The notes beneath the pieces were generated by a model. The model was given only the letters and a program-made list of their open reading frames with translations. It searched no databases and was not told where the DNA came from. A DNA stretch of 64,000 nt from Cherax quadricarinatus (taxonomy: Eukaryota; Arthropoda; Malacostraca; Decapoda; Parastacidae), in NCBI RefSeq assembly GCF_038502225.1, contig NC_091298.1:40227925-40291924 (forward strand), given 5' to 3'. Positions within the stretch are counted from its first letter, which is position 1. Every line of letters begins with the position of its first letter. The translations under genes and the position numbers were made by a program. Shown one piece after another: positions 22,497 to 31,162 of this stretch.

Positions 22497-23171
22497 ATGA
22501 GGATCAGACGCAAGTTTCAGCCTTCAAATGTGAATGAACGAGCCAGTTTTATGTACATGCGGGCTAGAGGAATGTCGCTCCGTGCCATCGCTGAAGCGTC
22601 TGGCTTCAGCCTGACCACTGTCTACAGGTGGCTACACCGCTGCCTGGGAGACGGAAGAATCAACTCCAGACCGTATATGAAGGGGCCTTTTAAATTTTGG
22701 TCAACAAATCAAGTGTATCCACAAACCATCAATCCACACTTGTCGAGATCGTCGATAAATTACATGCATTCACGCCCAGTCAGATATACAAACAAATTCC
22801 CTCTCAATTGCATTCAGGAAAGCATGAACCTAAGCCCTGTCTCGTTGTCCAATTATTTGCACTTCTTTCAGTGGAAGAAAAACTTAGAGCAGCAAATTAT
22901 TTTGATCCTAATAAAACATTACCAAGGACACATGCGAGTGGTGGATACTGAATGTTTACAACGTATGCTGGAACGTGTATGTTGGTGGTTAAATTACACA
23001 CTTAATCTGCGTTGGTGGGAACTCTACGCAGTCAGTCCCGTTGTAAACATAAGCTCTTATTTAGAAAAGCAACGAAATAACTCAACAAAGCTACGTAAAG
23101 GGATAACCGGTTACACCAGACAACAAAATTTAGCTTTTTACCCAGTTCAGAAGTCGAATTGGTTGTTTTAA
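22497..23171 (+). CDS. HTH-domain protein candidate (224 aa, frame uncertain after residue 65)
   Basis: The first 65 residues form a homeodomain-like helix-turn-helix: ERASFMYMRARGMSLRAIAE followed by ASGFSLTTVYRWLHRCLGDG. The R-A-I-A...T-V-Y-R-W pattern is typical of transposase-type and Pax/paired-like DNA-binding helices. The rest (66-224) shows no domain I know and is rich in N, S and W. An overlapping frame at 22697-22951 encodes LFALLSVEEKLRAANYF, which looks at least as protein-like, so a frameshift or further splicing is possible. A splice acceptor (TTTCACAG) ends five bases before the ATG. It could be a transcription factor, or a domesticated or dead transposase; no terminal repeats are seen. 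Confidence 0.45.
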   Translation: MRIRRKFQPSNVNERASFMYMRARGMSLRAIAEASGFSLTTVYRWLHRCLGDGRINSRPYMKGPFKFWSTNQVYPQTINPHLSRSSINYMHSRPVRYTNKFPLNCIQESMNLSPVSLSNYLHFFQWKKNLEQQIILILIKHYQGHMRVVDTECLQRMLERVCWWLNYTLNLRWWELYAVSPVVNISSYLEKQRNNSTKLRKGITGYTRQQNLAFYPVQKSNWLF

Positions 23172-23183
23172 GTTAACATTGAT

Positions 23184-23286
23184 GCGTTCACCACGAATGT
23201 GCACATGTTTAGTCTGTGTTACGTGGGTTGAGGAGCGTTCACCACGAATGTGCACATGTTTAGTCTCTGTTACGTGGGTTGAGGAG
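23184..23286. repeat. 51-bp tandem duplication
   Basis: Two copies of a unit starting GCGTTCACCACGAATGTGCA differ at one base (CTGTG against CTCTG). It lies just 3' of the HTH ORF. Confidence 0.9.
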
Positions 23287-23560
23287 CTACATCATATATG
23301 TCACCAAACAATTATATGTATTATATTATGAAGAGATGTTAAGTATGAACATTCTAAGGCAGAACTTGCGATCTTGGCTTAAATAGCAACGCTCATCTTG
23401 CCATATAAGACAAGCGAAAATTTGTGTATGCGATAATTTCGCCAAAATCATTCTGAACTTAACGAAAAAAATATATTTCACTGCGTTTGTTTAGTATTAA
23501 ATTACTGTAAACAAATCTAAAATATATTCAGTTGGGTTAGGCTAAAATAAGTTGTTCTTG
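23287..23560. other. Unassigned AT-rich stretch
   Basis: No open frame, repeat or RNA motif was recognised here. Confidence 0.5.
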
Positions 23561-23864
<304 letters not shown>

Positions 23865-23904
23865 AGGCGCGCATACACCGTGTGCTCGTGTTACAACAAT
23901 GGAG

Positions 23905-24080
23905 TGTTTGTTCATCGTGTGTATAGTGTATAGTGTATATAGTCTATAGTGTACAGTGCATAGTATGTGCATGGTATGCGCATAGCATGTGAAGTGTATA
24001 GCGGTGTGTCGTTGATAGTGGGGGCTGTGCACAGAGCATAGTGGTGTATAGTAACATGTGCACAGAGCATTGTGGTGTAT
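23905..24080. repeat. Degenerate TAGTGTATAGTG-type short tandem repeat
   Basis: GTGTATAGTG and related 9-12-base words recur, with a ragged period. No coding sense is apparent. Confidence 0.5.
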
Positions 24081-24272
24081 AGTGACTTGTCCTGGGAGGG
24101 AATGAGTGCCCTACTCCGCCTCATCACACATCTTCCACTCCTCCCTTTCTTCCACCGCCCACCACAAGGACGGGAGACTCCTCTCCTCCCCTCCACCACC
24201 ACCATGAACCACATGCGGTATGTGCCATGCGCCATTTTCCCTTCAGCCTGGGCTTACCACACAGTTTGAGGT

Positions 24273-24690
24273 ATGGCAGATGATGAAGCCAGCCAGCCAC
24301 AAAGCCAGCGGAACAATGCACCCAACAATGAAAGAAGAGGCACATGTCAGGTGTGTGGAGAGTTTCGAGCACGCAACAATGATGGCCGCATTCGTGCACA
24401 CAATGGGTGTGCAGGATCACATATGCCCCCAGCAGAGAGCAGCCCACAGCCTCCACAGGCAGATGACAATTCCAATGGCAACCTCGTCACTTGCAATAAC
24501 CTTCTGTTGGCATTCAAATCCACTGCTAGCAGTACACTATCCCACATCCCTAAAGCGGCTCGCCCATATGCAGCAGGGAAATTCACAGACCTTCTTAAGC
24601 GGGTGAATGGAGGTTCCACCAACTTAGAAGCCCGAGGCACCATCCAAGCATGGCGCAACCTACTTTTGTTCGGTGTGGGTGTTCTACTGG
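24273..24690 (+). pseudogene. N-terminal piece of a LINE-like ORF with CxxC-HxxxC finger
   Basis: The frame starts MADDEASQ and carries CQVCGEFRARNNDGRIRAHN then GCAGS, a C-x2-C...H-x3-C finger found at the start of many invertebrate retroelement polyproteins. Then comes IPKAARPYAAGKFTDLL and AWRNLLLFGVGVL, matching the usual PKxAR...L...LLLFP stretch that follows it. The frame then runs into CR1 sequence in another frame, so it is truncated near 24680. Its role in the element is probably nucleic-acid binding. Confidence 0.5.
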
Positions 24691-25373
24691 GAATGTCACA
24701 ACGAACACCAAGGAAACATTGGCTGACGTGAGTGAGACATCCCTGGAAACCCCAACGAAAACCAACGAGAACGTCTTGACGAATTCCACAAGTGAAGGTG
24801 TAGTGCTACCTAACGAATGTGAGTCGACAACTGGGAACATCACGACGGACGTCGCCAAAGAAAGTAAAAACATTGTTGTTGTTGGGGATAGCCAGATTAG
24901 GTACATGGATAGGGCATTCTGCTTGAAGGATAGGAGTAGGAGGCAGAGAGTGTTTTCCTGGGGCTGGGATGAAGGATATTGTTAGCCATCTGGATGACAT
25001 CATGAGAGGTAATGGGAGCAATCCTATTATCTGTCTCAGTGCTGGAGGCAACGATGTTGGCAGATGTAGGAGTGAGGACTTGATTAGCAGGTATAGGTCA
25101 GCAATAGAAATAATTAGGAGGAAGGGTGAGAACCCTGTCACATGTGGTATTTTGCCAAGGAGAGGAGTTGGAAATGAATGGTTGTCCAGAGCAATCGGTG
25201 TCAATTGCTGGCTGGACAAATACTGTAAGGAAAATGCGGTAACATTCATTGACAACTGGGACCTCTTCTATGGCAGAAATGACATGTATGCCAGGGATGG
25301 GATTCACTTATCTAGGTGTGGGGTGGGAGCACTGGCCAACGCAATGGGGGGAGCTGTTAGGTCTTTAAACTAG
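24690..25373 (+). pseudogene. CR1-type LINE ORF1 with SGNH-esterase domain, one frameshift
   Basis: The frame ending near 24960 contains NIVVVGDSQIRYMDRAFC, the block I (GDS) of SGNH hydrolases. After a single extra T near 24953 the frame continues at 24969-25373 with CLSAGGNDVGR (block III GxND) and ARDGIHLSRCGV (block V DGxHLS). This GDS...GGND...DGIH set is the esterase domain known in ORF1 of many CR1 LINEs. The catalytic Ser, Asp and His positions are all present. The N-terminal part (24690-24850) is threonine-rich linker. ORF2 follows 120 bases downstream. Confidence 0.8.
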
Positions 25374-25493
25374 GAACAGTTAGTGGTATGGGTTTTGGCG
25401 GGAAAACAGTGAAGTCACAGTGTAGTAATATGAGTACTAGGAGAACTAGTAATAGGCAAAATGAGGTGGATATTGGAAAGCCAGTGGCACTAA

Positions 25494-25690
25494 TTGACAA
25501 GGACAGAAAGGAGCAGGAAGGGTAAAGAGAAAGGAGGGACCTTAAATATATATTACACAAATAGTCATATTGCTAGGAATAAGATGGACGAGTTGAGACT
25601 AGTTGCTAGTGCAGGTAACATTGATGTATTTGCCATAACTGAGACGTGGTTTAATTCAAAAAGCCGGGACATGCCTCGGGAGTGTCCATA
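25494..25690 (+). pseudogene. CR1-type LINE ORF2, endonuclease N-terminus only
   Basis: The frame contains LNIYYTNSHIARNKMDELR and DVFAITETWFNS, the first two blocks of the APE-type endonuclease (N...S...NK and TETW with the metal-binding Glu). The element stops at about 25690, where PLE-type terminal repeat begins. RT is absent, so ORF2 is truncated at its 3' side. Such 3' loss is unusual for LINEs, which normally lose the 5' end, and suggests a later deletion or insertion. Confidence 0.75.
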
Positions 25691-25791
25691 ACCCTAGCAC
25701 TTATAAGTTAAATGATTGAACATTAAAATGGTATAAAATACCGACAGGTTGTTAGGTAAGACACATATGCAACAGTTAGGTATCTTTATTA

Positions 25792-25828
25792 TGAAACGTT
25801 TCGCCTACACAGTAGGCTTCTTCAGTCA
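25792..25828 (-). ncRNA. Hammerhead-like motif, left foldback arm
   Basis: The motif is identical to 26287-26323 but on the minus strand: helix I TGA/TCA, core CTGAAGA plus A, helix II GCCTAC-TGT-GTAGGC, then GAAAC and cleavage site GTT. See the right-arm entry for the full reading. Confidence 0.65.
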
Positions 25829-26286
25829 AGTACAGAAAAGTTGATAGAAGCAGAAGATACTTGAAGACGATGTAATCAGTCCATCACCCTTAAAGTTTTG
25901 AGGTGGTCAGTCCCTCAGTCTGGAGAAGAGCATTGTTCCATAGTATGAAACAATATGGAGAAGAAGTGACAGGATGGAGCTTTTTATAGCGCCAAGAGGT
26001 GAGACGTAGGCCACTAGGAGAGGTAAGAACTCAGATGTTGAGAGGGAGCTGGATTTGAGAGGGACCTGACCTCTCAACATCTGAGTTCTTACCTCTCCTA
26101 GTGGCCTACGTCTCACCTCTTGGCGCTATAAAAAGCTCCATCCTGTCACTTCTTCTCCATATTGTTTCATACTATGGAACAATGCTCTTCTCCAGACTGA
26201 GGGACTGACTACCTCAAAACTTTAAGGGTGATGGACTGATTACATCGTCTTCAAGTATCTTCTGCTTCTATCAACTTTTCTGTACT

Positions 26287-26323
26287 TGACTGAAGAAGCC
26301 TACTGTGTAGGCGAAACGTTTCA
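26287..26323 (+). ncRNA. Hammerhead-like ribozyme motif (type I, minimal), right foldback arm
   Basis: In order: helix I 5' strand TGA (26287-26289); core CTGAAGA (26290-26296), a match to CUGANGA; an extra A; helix II GCCTAC-TGT-GTAGGC (6 bp, 26298-26312); GAAA-C (26313-26317); G-T-T (26318-26320) as H17 site; helix I 3' strand TCA (26321-26323) pairing with TGA. Helix III is only AC/GU with no loop, so a monomer cannot close it; the palindromic ACGU would pair in a dimer, as proposed for other minimal hammerheads. PLEs are known to carry hammerhead motifs. Activity is untested. Confidence 0.7.
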
Positions 26324-26431
26324 TAATAAAGATACCTAACTGTTGCATATGTGTCTTGTAATAAAGTTGGTAGAATTACCGACAATATGTAAAGTAAAAG
26401 GACACAAGTGCAACTAATGTGACATTTATTG

Positions 26432-26468
26432 TGGCAACGTTTCGCTCTCCAGGAGTTTTATCAAGCCA
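26432..26468 (-). ncRNA. Hammerhead-like motif with U3-A8 core pair, weak helix II
   Basis: The minus strand reads TGGC (helix I), TTGATAA, a 14-base helix II region (CTC-CTG-GAG with flanking mismatches), GAAAC, GTT, then GCCA, which pairs with TGGC (4 bp). The core has U for C3 and A for G8, keeping the 3-8 Watson-Crick pair. Helix II is irregular, so this copy may be dead or a diverged family. Confidence 0.5.
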
Positions 26469-26771
26469 TTACAAACAATTCATCACAAACCATTCATCAC
26501 AATACATGGACACAGAGGGTATATAAAGGCTCAGAGTGAGGTGAATACTAGTGAGATACCATTTCGATGTTCACTAGTGGTAGTAGTAGTAGTAGTAGTG
26601 GTAGTGACAAAAGTAATACAATATGGTAGAGCAATTAATTCGTACATGAGTAAAAGGATATAAAAGCTATTACTTGGGTAACATAAAAATAGGTTGGACA
26701 AATATAAACTGGAATGAGGCAGCTTGTTTCAGTGTTCACTCTCTGTGCTTTGTGTAGTATAACAGGAGAGA

Positions 26772-27000
26772 CTATGTGATGGCAGGGTTTACTGTTTTCA
26801 GGAGGATTCTTGCTAAGACTTCGGAGATGGTGAAGCTGCCGTTGTTTTGTTTAATTGTATTCGAAACAGCGATCAGTGCTGATTCAAGGCACTTGCGTGT
26901 GCGGAAATTATTTTCTTTTATCACTAATTGGGCGACTCTGAATTTCATAAGATGATTGGTGGAATTTCGGTGTTGTACACAGGCGTTGTTTAAGTTGAGA
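26772..27000 (-). pseudogene. PLE GIY-YIG endonuclease, C-terminal fragment
   Basis: The minus-strand frame contains NSTNHLMKFRVAQLVIKENN then FRTRKCLESALIAV, the end of the PLE endonuclease (R...ES-A-L-I with the metal-binding Glu), followed by a 25-residue tail. The GIY and YIG blocks are missing. It lies upstream, on the same strand, of the hammerhead-like motif at 26432-26468, so 26360-27000 is probably one truncated PLE in minus orientation. Confidence 0.65.
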
Positions 27001-27271
27001 GTAAGACACATGTGCAACATCTGGGTATCTTTATTGTAGACGTTTCGCCATCCAGTGGCTTTATCAATACAAATTCCAGGACATAACTTGAAGACAGTAG
27101 AACTATGTACAGAAGATGAGGTAATCAGTCCCTCAACCTAGGAGTAGGTGCAAACAGCACCATAGTCGTGGAGATTCTGAAGCAGAAGAAAGAATCCTGG
27201 CGCTTATATAGTAACGTCAGGTGAAGCAGACGAGGGCAAATTCACTGGTGGGCGGGATTCCCCAGTGGAAG
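26996..27271 (-). mobile_element. PLE terminal repeat, first of a tandem pair
   Basis: This is a near copy of 27413-27693, offset about 418 bases. It begins with AAGACACATGTGCAACAT, carries the ACGTTTCGCC core, and ends GTGGGCGGGATTCCCC. Tandem or partial-tandem terminal repeats are typical of PLE insertions. The spacer 27272-27412 holds a GTA-rich tract and a short unique part. Confidence 0.75.
27034..27072 (-). ncRNA. Hammerhead-like motif with U3-A8 core pair
   Basis: The minus strand reads TTGTA (helix I), TTGATAA, A, GCCA-CTGGA-TGGC (helix II), GAAAC, GTC, then TACAA, which pairs with TTGTA over 5 bp. The cleavage triplet GTC is the preferred one. C3 and G8 are replaced by U and A together. 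The exact same motif recurs at 27452-27490. Confidence 0.65.
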
Positions 27272-27412
27272 TAGGTCCTTCCCAAAGAGATGGGTTAGTA
27301 GTAGTAGTAGTTGTCGTAGTTGTGAAGGTTATGTACATGTCCTCAGAATTAAGATTCCATGATGTTGCAGTGTCTGACAAGTTGTGTACGAATGGTATAT
27401 AATACCGACAAG

Positions 27413-27693
27413 ATGAGAGTAAGACACATGTGCAGCATCTGGGTATCTTTATTGTAGACGTTTCGCCATCCAGTGGCTTTATCAATACAAATTCCAGGAC
27501 ATAACTTGAAGACAGTAGAACTATGTACAGAAGATGAGGTAATCAGTCCCTCAACCTAGGAGTAGGTGCAAACAGCACCATAGTTGTGGAGATTGTGAAG
27601 CAGAAGAAAGAATCCTGGCGCTTATATAGAAACGTCAGGTGAAGCAGACGAGGGCAAATTCACTGGTGGGCGGGATTCCCCAGTGGAAGTAGG
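27413..27693 (-). mobile_element. PLE terminal repeat, second of a tandem pair, cut by assembly gap
   Basis: Homologous to 26996-27271 over its whole length, with a handful of substitutions. It ends at the N run, so the far side of this unit, and perhaps a PLE body, is missing from the assembly. Confidence 0.75.
27452..27490 (-). ncRNA. Hammerhead-like motif with U3-A8 core pair (tandem copy)
   Basis: Identical in all paired and core positions to 27034-27072: TTGTA/TACAA helix I, TTGATAA core, GCCA/TGGC helix II, GAAAC-GTC. Confidence 0.65.
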
Positions 27694-27793
27694 NNNNNNN
27701 NNNNNNNNNNNNNNNNNNNNNNNNNNNNNNNNNNNNNNNNNNNNNNNNNNNNNNNNNNNNNNNNNNNNNNNNNNNNNNNNNNNNNNNNNNNNN
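27694..27793. other. Assembly gap (100 N)
   Basis: Exactly 100 N, a conventional placeholder, so the true length is unknown. The gap interrupts PLE repeat on the left and meets LINE 3' sequence on the right. Confidence 0.99.
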
Positions 27794-27839
27794 AAAATAT
27801 AATCAAATGTTGTGTAATAAATCTGTTGCTGTCAAAAGT

Positions 27840-28122
27840 CAAAGAAGGAGTCTGTGTCAAAGGTGGGCCGTCAGAGAGGAGGATAAAGTAAGGGTGTTAG
27901 AGCGGTGACGACGTCGGAGGTAAATTCTGCGAGCTGGCTGGTAGACAGGTCAGTCCAACGGAATATGGCAAACTGAAATTGGAACCTGACAATTCGCATA
28001 GAGTAGAACTGGGCGTCTCTCCTTGAGATACCCATGAGTGAGACTAGTGTGCATCGATGATAAGAAAAAGATCAGGATCTCAGACTAGAAATGATAGAGT
28101 GTAATTTTTTTTATGAATCAAC
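27840..28122 (-). repeat. 3' untranslated part of an I-like LINE, copy A
   Basis: This stretch is closely matched by 41880-42113, and in both places RNase H sequence of the same family lies upstream on the minus strand. It is therefore taken as the LINE's 3' region. Confidence 0.6.
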
Positions 28123-28275
28123 TCAGAAAAACTGTTTCCAACGGTTGCAAAGGTGGCTACAGATTACAGCAAAATAATCTGAGAATAGGGTACCTCTATA
28201 TGAAACCGAAAGGTCACGTACCGGTGACCGCTCAGCAGTCTGCCTGCTCGTTGCCCTGAACTTCAACATGACCAG

Positions 28276-28334
<59 letters not shown>

Positions 28335-28800
28335 TTCTGTTTTTGCTAAAAATGCGGTGCAACCAAACTTGTATATGAAAAACTAGAGGATGGGGCGAAT
28401 TAAATTTTTTGATAGCTTGTAAAGCACTAAAAGTCTGAGGCTACCACAAATGCTGAGTTAGGCCTGGATGAGAATTGCATTCAGTTCAGCTGTAAAAATG
28501 TTAGCTAAGTCTAATAATGACCTCGATTAACACTGTCCGAGAACACTGCTGCAAACCCAACACCGTCAGAGGACATAGAACCATCAATGTAAATTACAAT
28601 GGCATGAGAATGAGACCGGAAGTGGTTAAGAAAAAGGAAGCGAGAAGCCACTCTAGGTATTTGAGCTTTCGTGCACGACAGTAGGGAAGAACAGACACAA
28701 ACTGTTGGAACCTCCCAAAAGGGAAGGGAAAAGTTTGATGCCAGATGTACATATAAACTGGGCAGCTGAAGAGGAATCAAGACGAGCGAGTGAAGACGAA
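28123..28800 (-). pseudogene. LINE ORF2 RNase H domain, copy A, decayed
   Basis: Minus-strand frames give HAIVIYIDGSMSSDGVGFAA near 28560-28630, the first RNase H block with catalytic Asp (D-G-S). Further on they give SYRGTLFSDYFAVICSHLCN near 28150-28215, the stretch after the domain. The middle is lost or scrambled and holds a 46-base A run (28285-28330). Presence of RNase H points to the I/Jockey/R1 side of the LINE tree. Homologous to 42953-43430. Confidence 0.7.
28285..28330. repeat. A46 homopolymer inside the RNase H relic
   Basis: A pure A run breaks the RNase H frame; the homologous site near 43163 has only AAAACG. It may be the tail of a lost small insertion, or simple slippage. Confidence 0.8.
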
Positions 28801-29289
28801 GAGAAAATGGACGAGGTAAACAGGGGCGACGAACAAATAATGGACCTCTACTAACGTCCGTTACTATCCTATATGTAGAAGTATCGTGAAGATCATGAGA
28901 GAGGACAAAATGAAGGAGGCAATGGGCATCACTGCGATCTTTCTAGCATGGAATATTTGACTCTGGATATAGACAATCGACAGGGAAGGAACGAAAAACA
29001 ATTAGGCATAAATATAATCCTGGATGATGGATTGGAACAAGTTTAGAAGGAGTTGCAGGAGAGGCTAAAGAGTATATCTGCTCGCCATAGTCAAGCTTCG
29101 GTAAAATTAGGGTTGAATGCAATCGAAGGAGATTTCGACGATCCGCCCCCCACGAAAGATGAGCGAAGGTTAAGGAGGTTCAGCCGGCTATGGCAAGTTG
29201 CTTTCAGGGAACTAATGTGAGGTTTCCAGGACAGTCGGCGATCGAACAGAAGGTCGAATAATCTGACCGTATCACGTTCACGGATACGG

Positions 29290-29345
29290 TATTATTATTA
29301 TTATAATCAAATAAAGCACTAAACCGACAAGGGCTATGCAGAGTG
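29290..29345 (-). repeat. Short conserved LINE-tail motif (GCACTAAACC type), copy 1
   Basis: ATTATTATTATAATCAAATA followed by AAGCACTAAACC resembles 34285-34325 and 41817-41865 (AGCGCTAAACC). It looks like a shared tail fragment of a LINE or SINE family scattered in the window. Confidence 0.45.
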
Positions 29346-29444
29346 GATTCGGGAGCCATACACGTATAATGGATATGGGAGCCATACAGGTATAATGGAA
29401 TGGGGAGCCATACAGGTATAATGGGTGAAAGTAATTTGGTTCAT

Positions 29445-29870
29445 TTATCGACTAGAAAATTTAAACGAATGAAGAGTGAACCAACGGGACACACTGTTGA
29501 GAGCATTCTGGAACGTGGCTGCTACTAGGCGACACTGAGCACCTGCATAAGCTATAGCAAAGTCATCAACATAAAGGGATGTCCAAATATTAGATGGGAG
29601 AACAGAGGCCAGATCATACATAGCCAGTAGAAAAAGAGTGATGCTAATGACACATTCCTGAGGGACACCTTCAGTTTGGACAGAGTCTGGGGGAAAGCGA
29701 ATTATTAACCTGAACACGGAAATGTCTTTTAGGTGATAAGCTTTTATGAAAAAGTGACAGAATACCTCGGATACCTAAGGAATGAGCTTGGGCCATGATG
29801 TTATATCTCCAAGAAGTGTCATATGCCTTTTAAAGACCAGAAAAGATTGCAATAACTATGTGATTACTAG
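29445..29870 (-). pseudogene. LINE ORF2 reverse transcriptase, copy A, decayed
   Basis: Minus-strand frames show KAYDTSWRYNIMAQAHSLGI (motif A region, about 29770-29840), then GVPQECVISITLFLLAMYDL (motif B, about 29600-29670), then SLYVDDFAIAYAG (motif C with YVDD, about 29550-29590). Motif B has E where G is usual (PQG). The order of RT, RNase H and 3' region fits an I-like LINE with ORF1 at 30030-30840. The endonuclease is not recognisable, so a deletion between ORF1 and RT is likely. Confidence 0.75.
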
Positions 29871-30025
29871 CAAAGGCATTACGAACATAGGTATCTAAGC
29901 CAGGAAGGTCAGGAAAGTCAACATGCAGAAGCAATGGGAAACTGGTAAGGAGTGAAGTACTGGGATGACGTGAAGAAAGGCGTGGAGGGTGAGAATGTGA
30001 AATGTTGCGGGTGGACGGGTGTCCA

Positions 30026-30840
30026 TCATAGGTATTGTCTCCTCAATAAACGCGAGGATGCCTTCAATAGTTTCAGATGAAAAAGAAGTCGGAGAGAGGT
30101 AGACAGAAGAAGGGGAGGATGATGTTCAGGGATAAAGTTGAGAGACAATGGAAGACACCAAATAAGTGGTAGAGGTGTGTTGAGAAGCAGAAACTTCCAG
30201 ATGGACAGGCGAGGGAGCAACTGTACATGGGAGTTGATGAACCTCTATAACAGTATCAGAAGCATCTCAAGGTAAAGGTCTACACTCAGAGATAGGGAAA
30301 AAAGCACGTTTGGGAATATCATGTAGTTTGGGGGTTGAAGGAGATTTGGACGTAAATGAAGATGTAGACTTTGTAGAAGTGATGTGTGGAGTCAATTTAG
30401 ATAGGAGGGGGGGGGGGCGAGTAGACCTTGAAACATGTGAATGGGAAGGTGAAGGACTAGGAACAGGAAAAGATGATAAAGTTGGAACCTCAGAGCCCAG
30501 GACCGTAAAAAGAGTCTGAGATAGAGCTGACTGTGGAAGAAGGCACCATCGAGGTCTGGGGCCGTCTAGCGACCTTAGAATAAGAGAGCCGTGGGAGTCT
30601 CGCTTGGAGGCGGAGATGGGAAACTGTCATTCGGGCAGAATGGGCTGCAGGATGGATTGCTGAATGCAGCAGGATCACAGACAGGGCATTCTGCCACTGA
30701 CCTGCAATATTTTGCTTGGTGGCCGAAGCGCCAGCATTTTCTACATTGTTGTGGAGTAATGATCGTTTCCCCTCACCTGTAGGTGTTGTCCTTCTATGTA
30801 AACAAATGGTGGCAGTTCACAGCTGTCAAAAGTTAGCCTC
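30026..30840 (-). pseudogene. LINE ORF1 (gag-like) with CCHC zinc knuckle, copy A
   Basis: Minus-strand frames give FDSCELPPFVYIEGQHLQVR (about 30775-30835), then the knuckle CRKCWRFGHQAKYC (C-x2-C-x4-H-x4-C, about 30710-30755), then SVAECPVC, the start of a second knuckle. A proline- and serine-rich tail full of frameshifts reaches about 30030. ORF1 proteins of this kind bind the LINE RNA. The knuckles are intact in this copy but the frame is not. Confidence 0.65.
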
Positions 30841-30895
30841 GCAATATTCCAAGGACAGAGGCCTCCGCCCACGGGCAGGGAGTATATACAGTGCT

Positions 30896-30951
30896 AGTCA
30901 TGGCATTATGCCGGGTGAGCACCCCGGCATAATGCCATTACGAAAATCAAA
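30896..30951. repeat. Inverted repeat within the Tc1-like left end
   Basis: GTCATGGCATTATGCCGGGT faces ACCCCGGCATAATGCCATTA across a short loop, so the left end itself can fold. Confidence 0.6.
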
Positions 30952-31162
30952 GGCCTACCATACAGGGGGGTGTTTTCTCGTCAGTGCATTATGTTGGGTA
31001 GCAGCTGTTAGCATGACATCACAGCCTGCTACCACACTCCACAGTGACTCCTCAGTGCTCACGTGGCTGCCGTGGTGAGAGGGAGTGTTGCACTTTTGTC
31101 TCTCATCGGCCCCATATTTTGTCCAGTGTTCCCTTCGGTTTTAAGGCTATACATGTTTGATT

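Larger units (their letters stand above)
25758..26357. mobile_element. PLE-derived foldback: 288-bp arms, 24-bp spacer, near-perfect
   Basis: Left arm 25758-26045 and right arm 26070-26357 are reverse complements with one mismatch seen by eye (CCACCTC against CTACCTC). Each arm is a PLE terminal repeat: it carries GTTGCATATGTGTC, a TATCTTTATT/AATAAAGATA end, and the GAAACGTTTC core. Each arm encodes one hammerhead-like motif. A TATA-like GCTATAAAAAGCTCC sits in both arms near the centre. No protein is encoded. Confidence 0.9.

Noticed and set aside
27204..27485. Minus-strand 93-aa frame with a poly-Thr run
   Set aside because: Lies in non-coding PLE terminal repeat and a GTA microsatellite.
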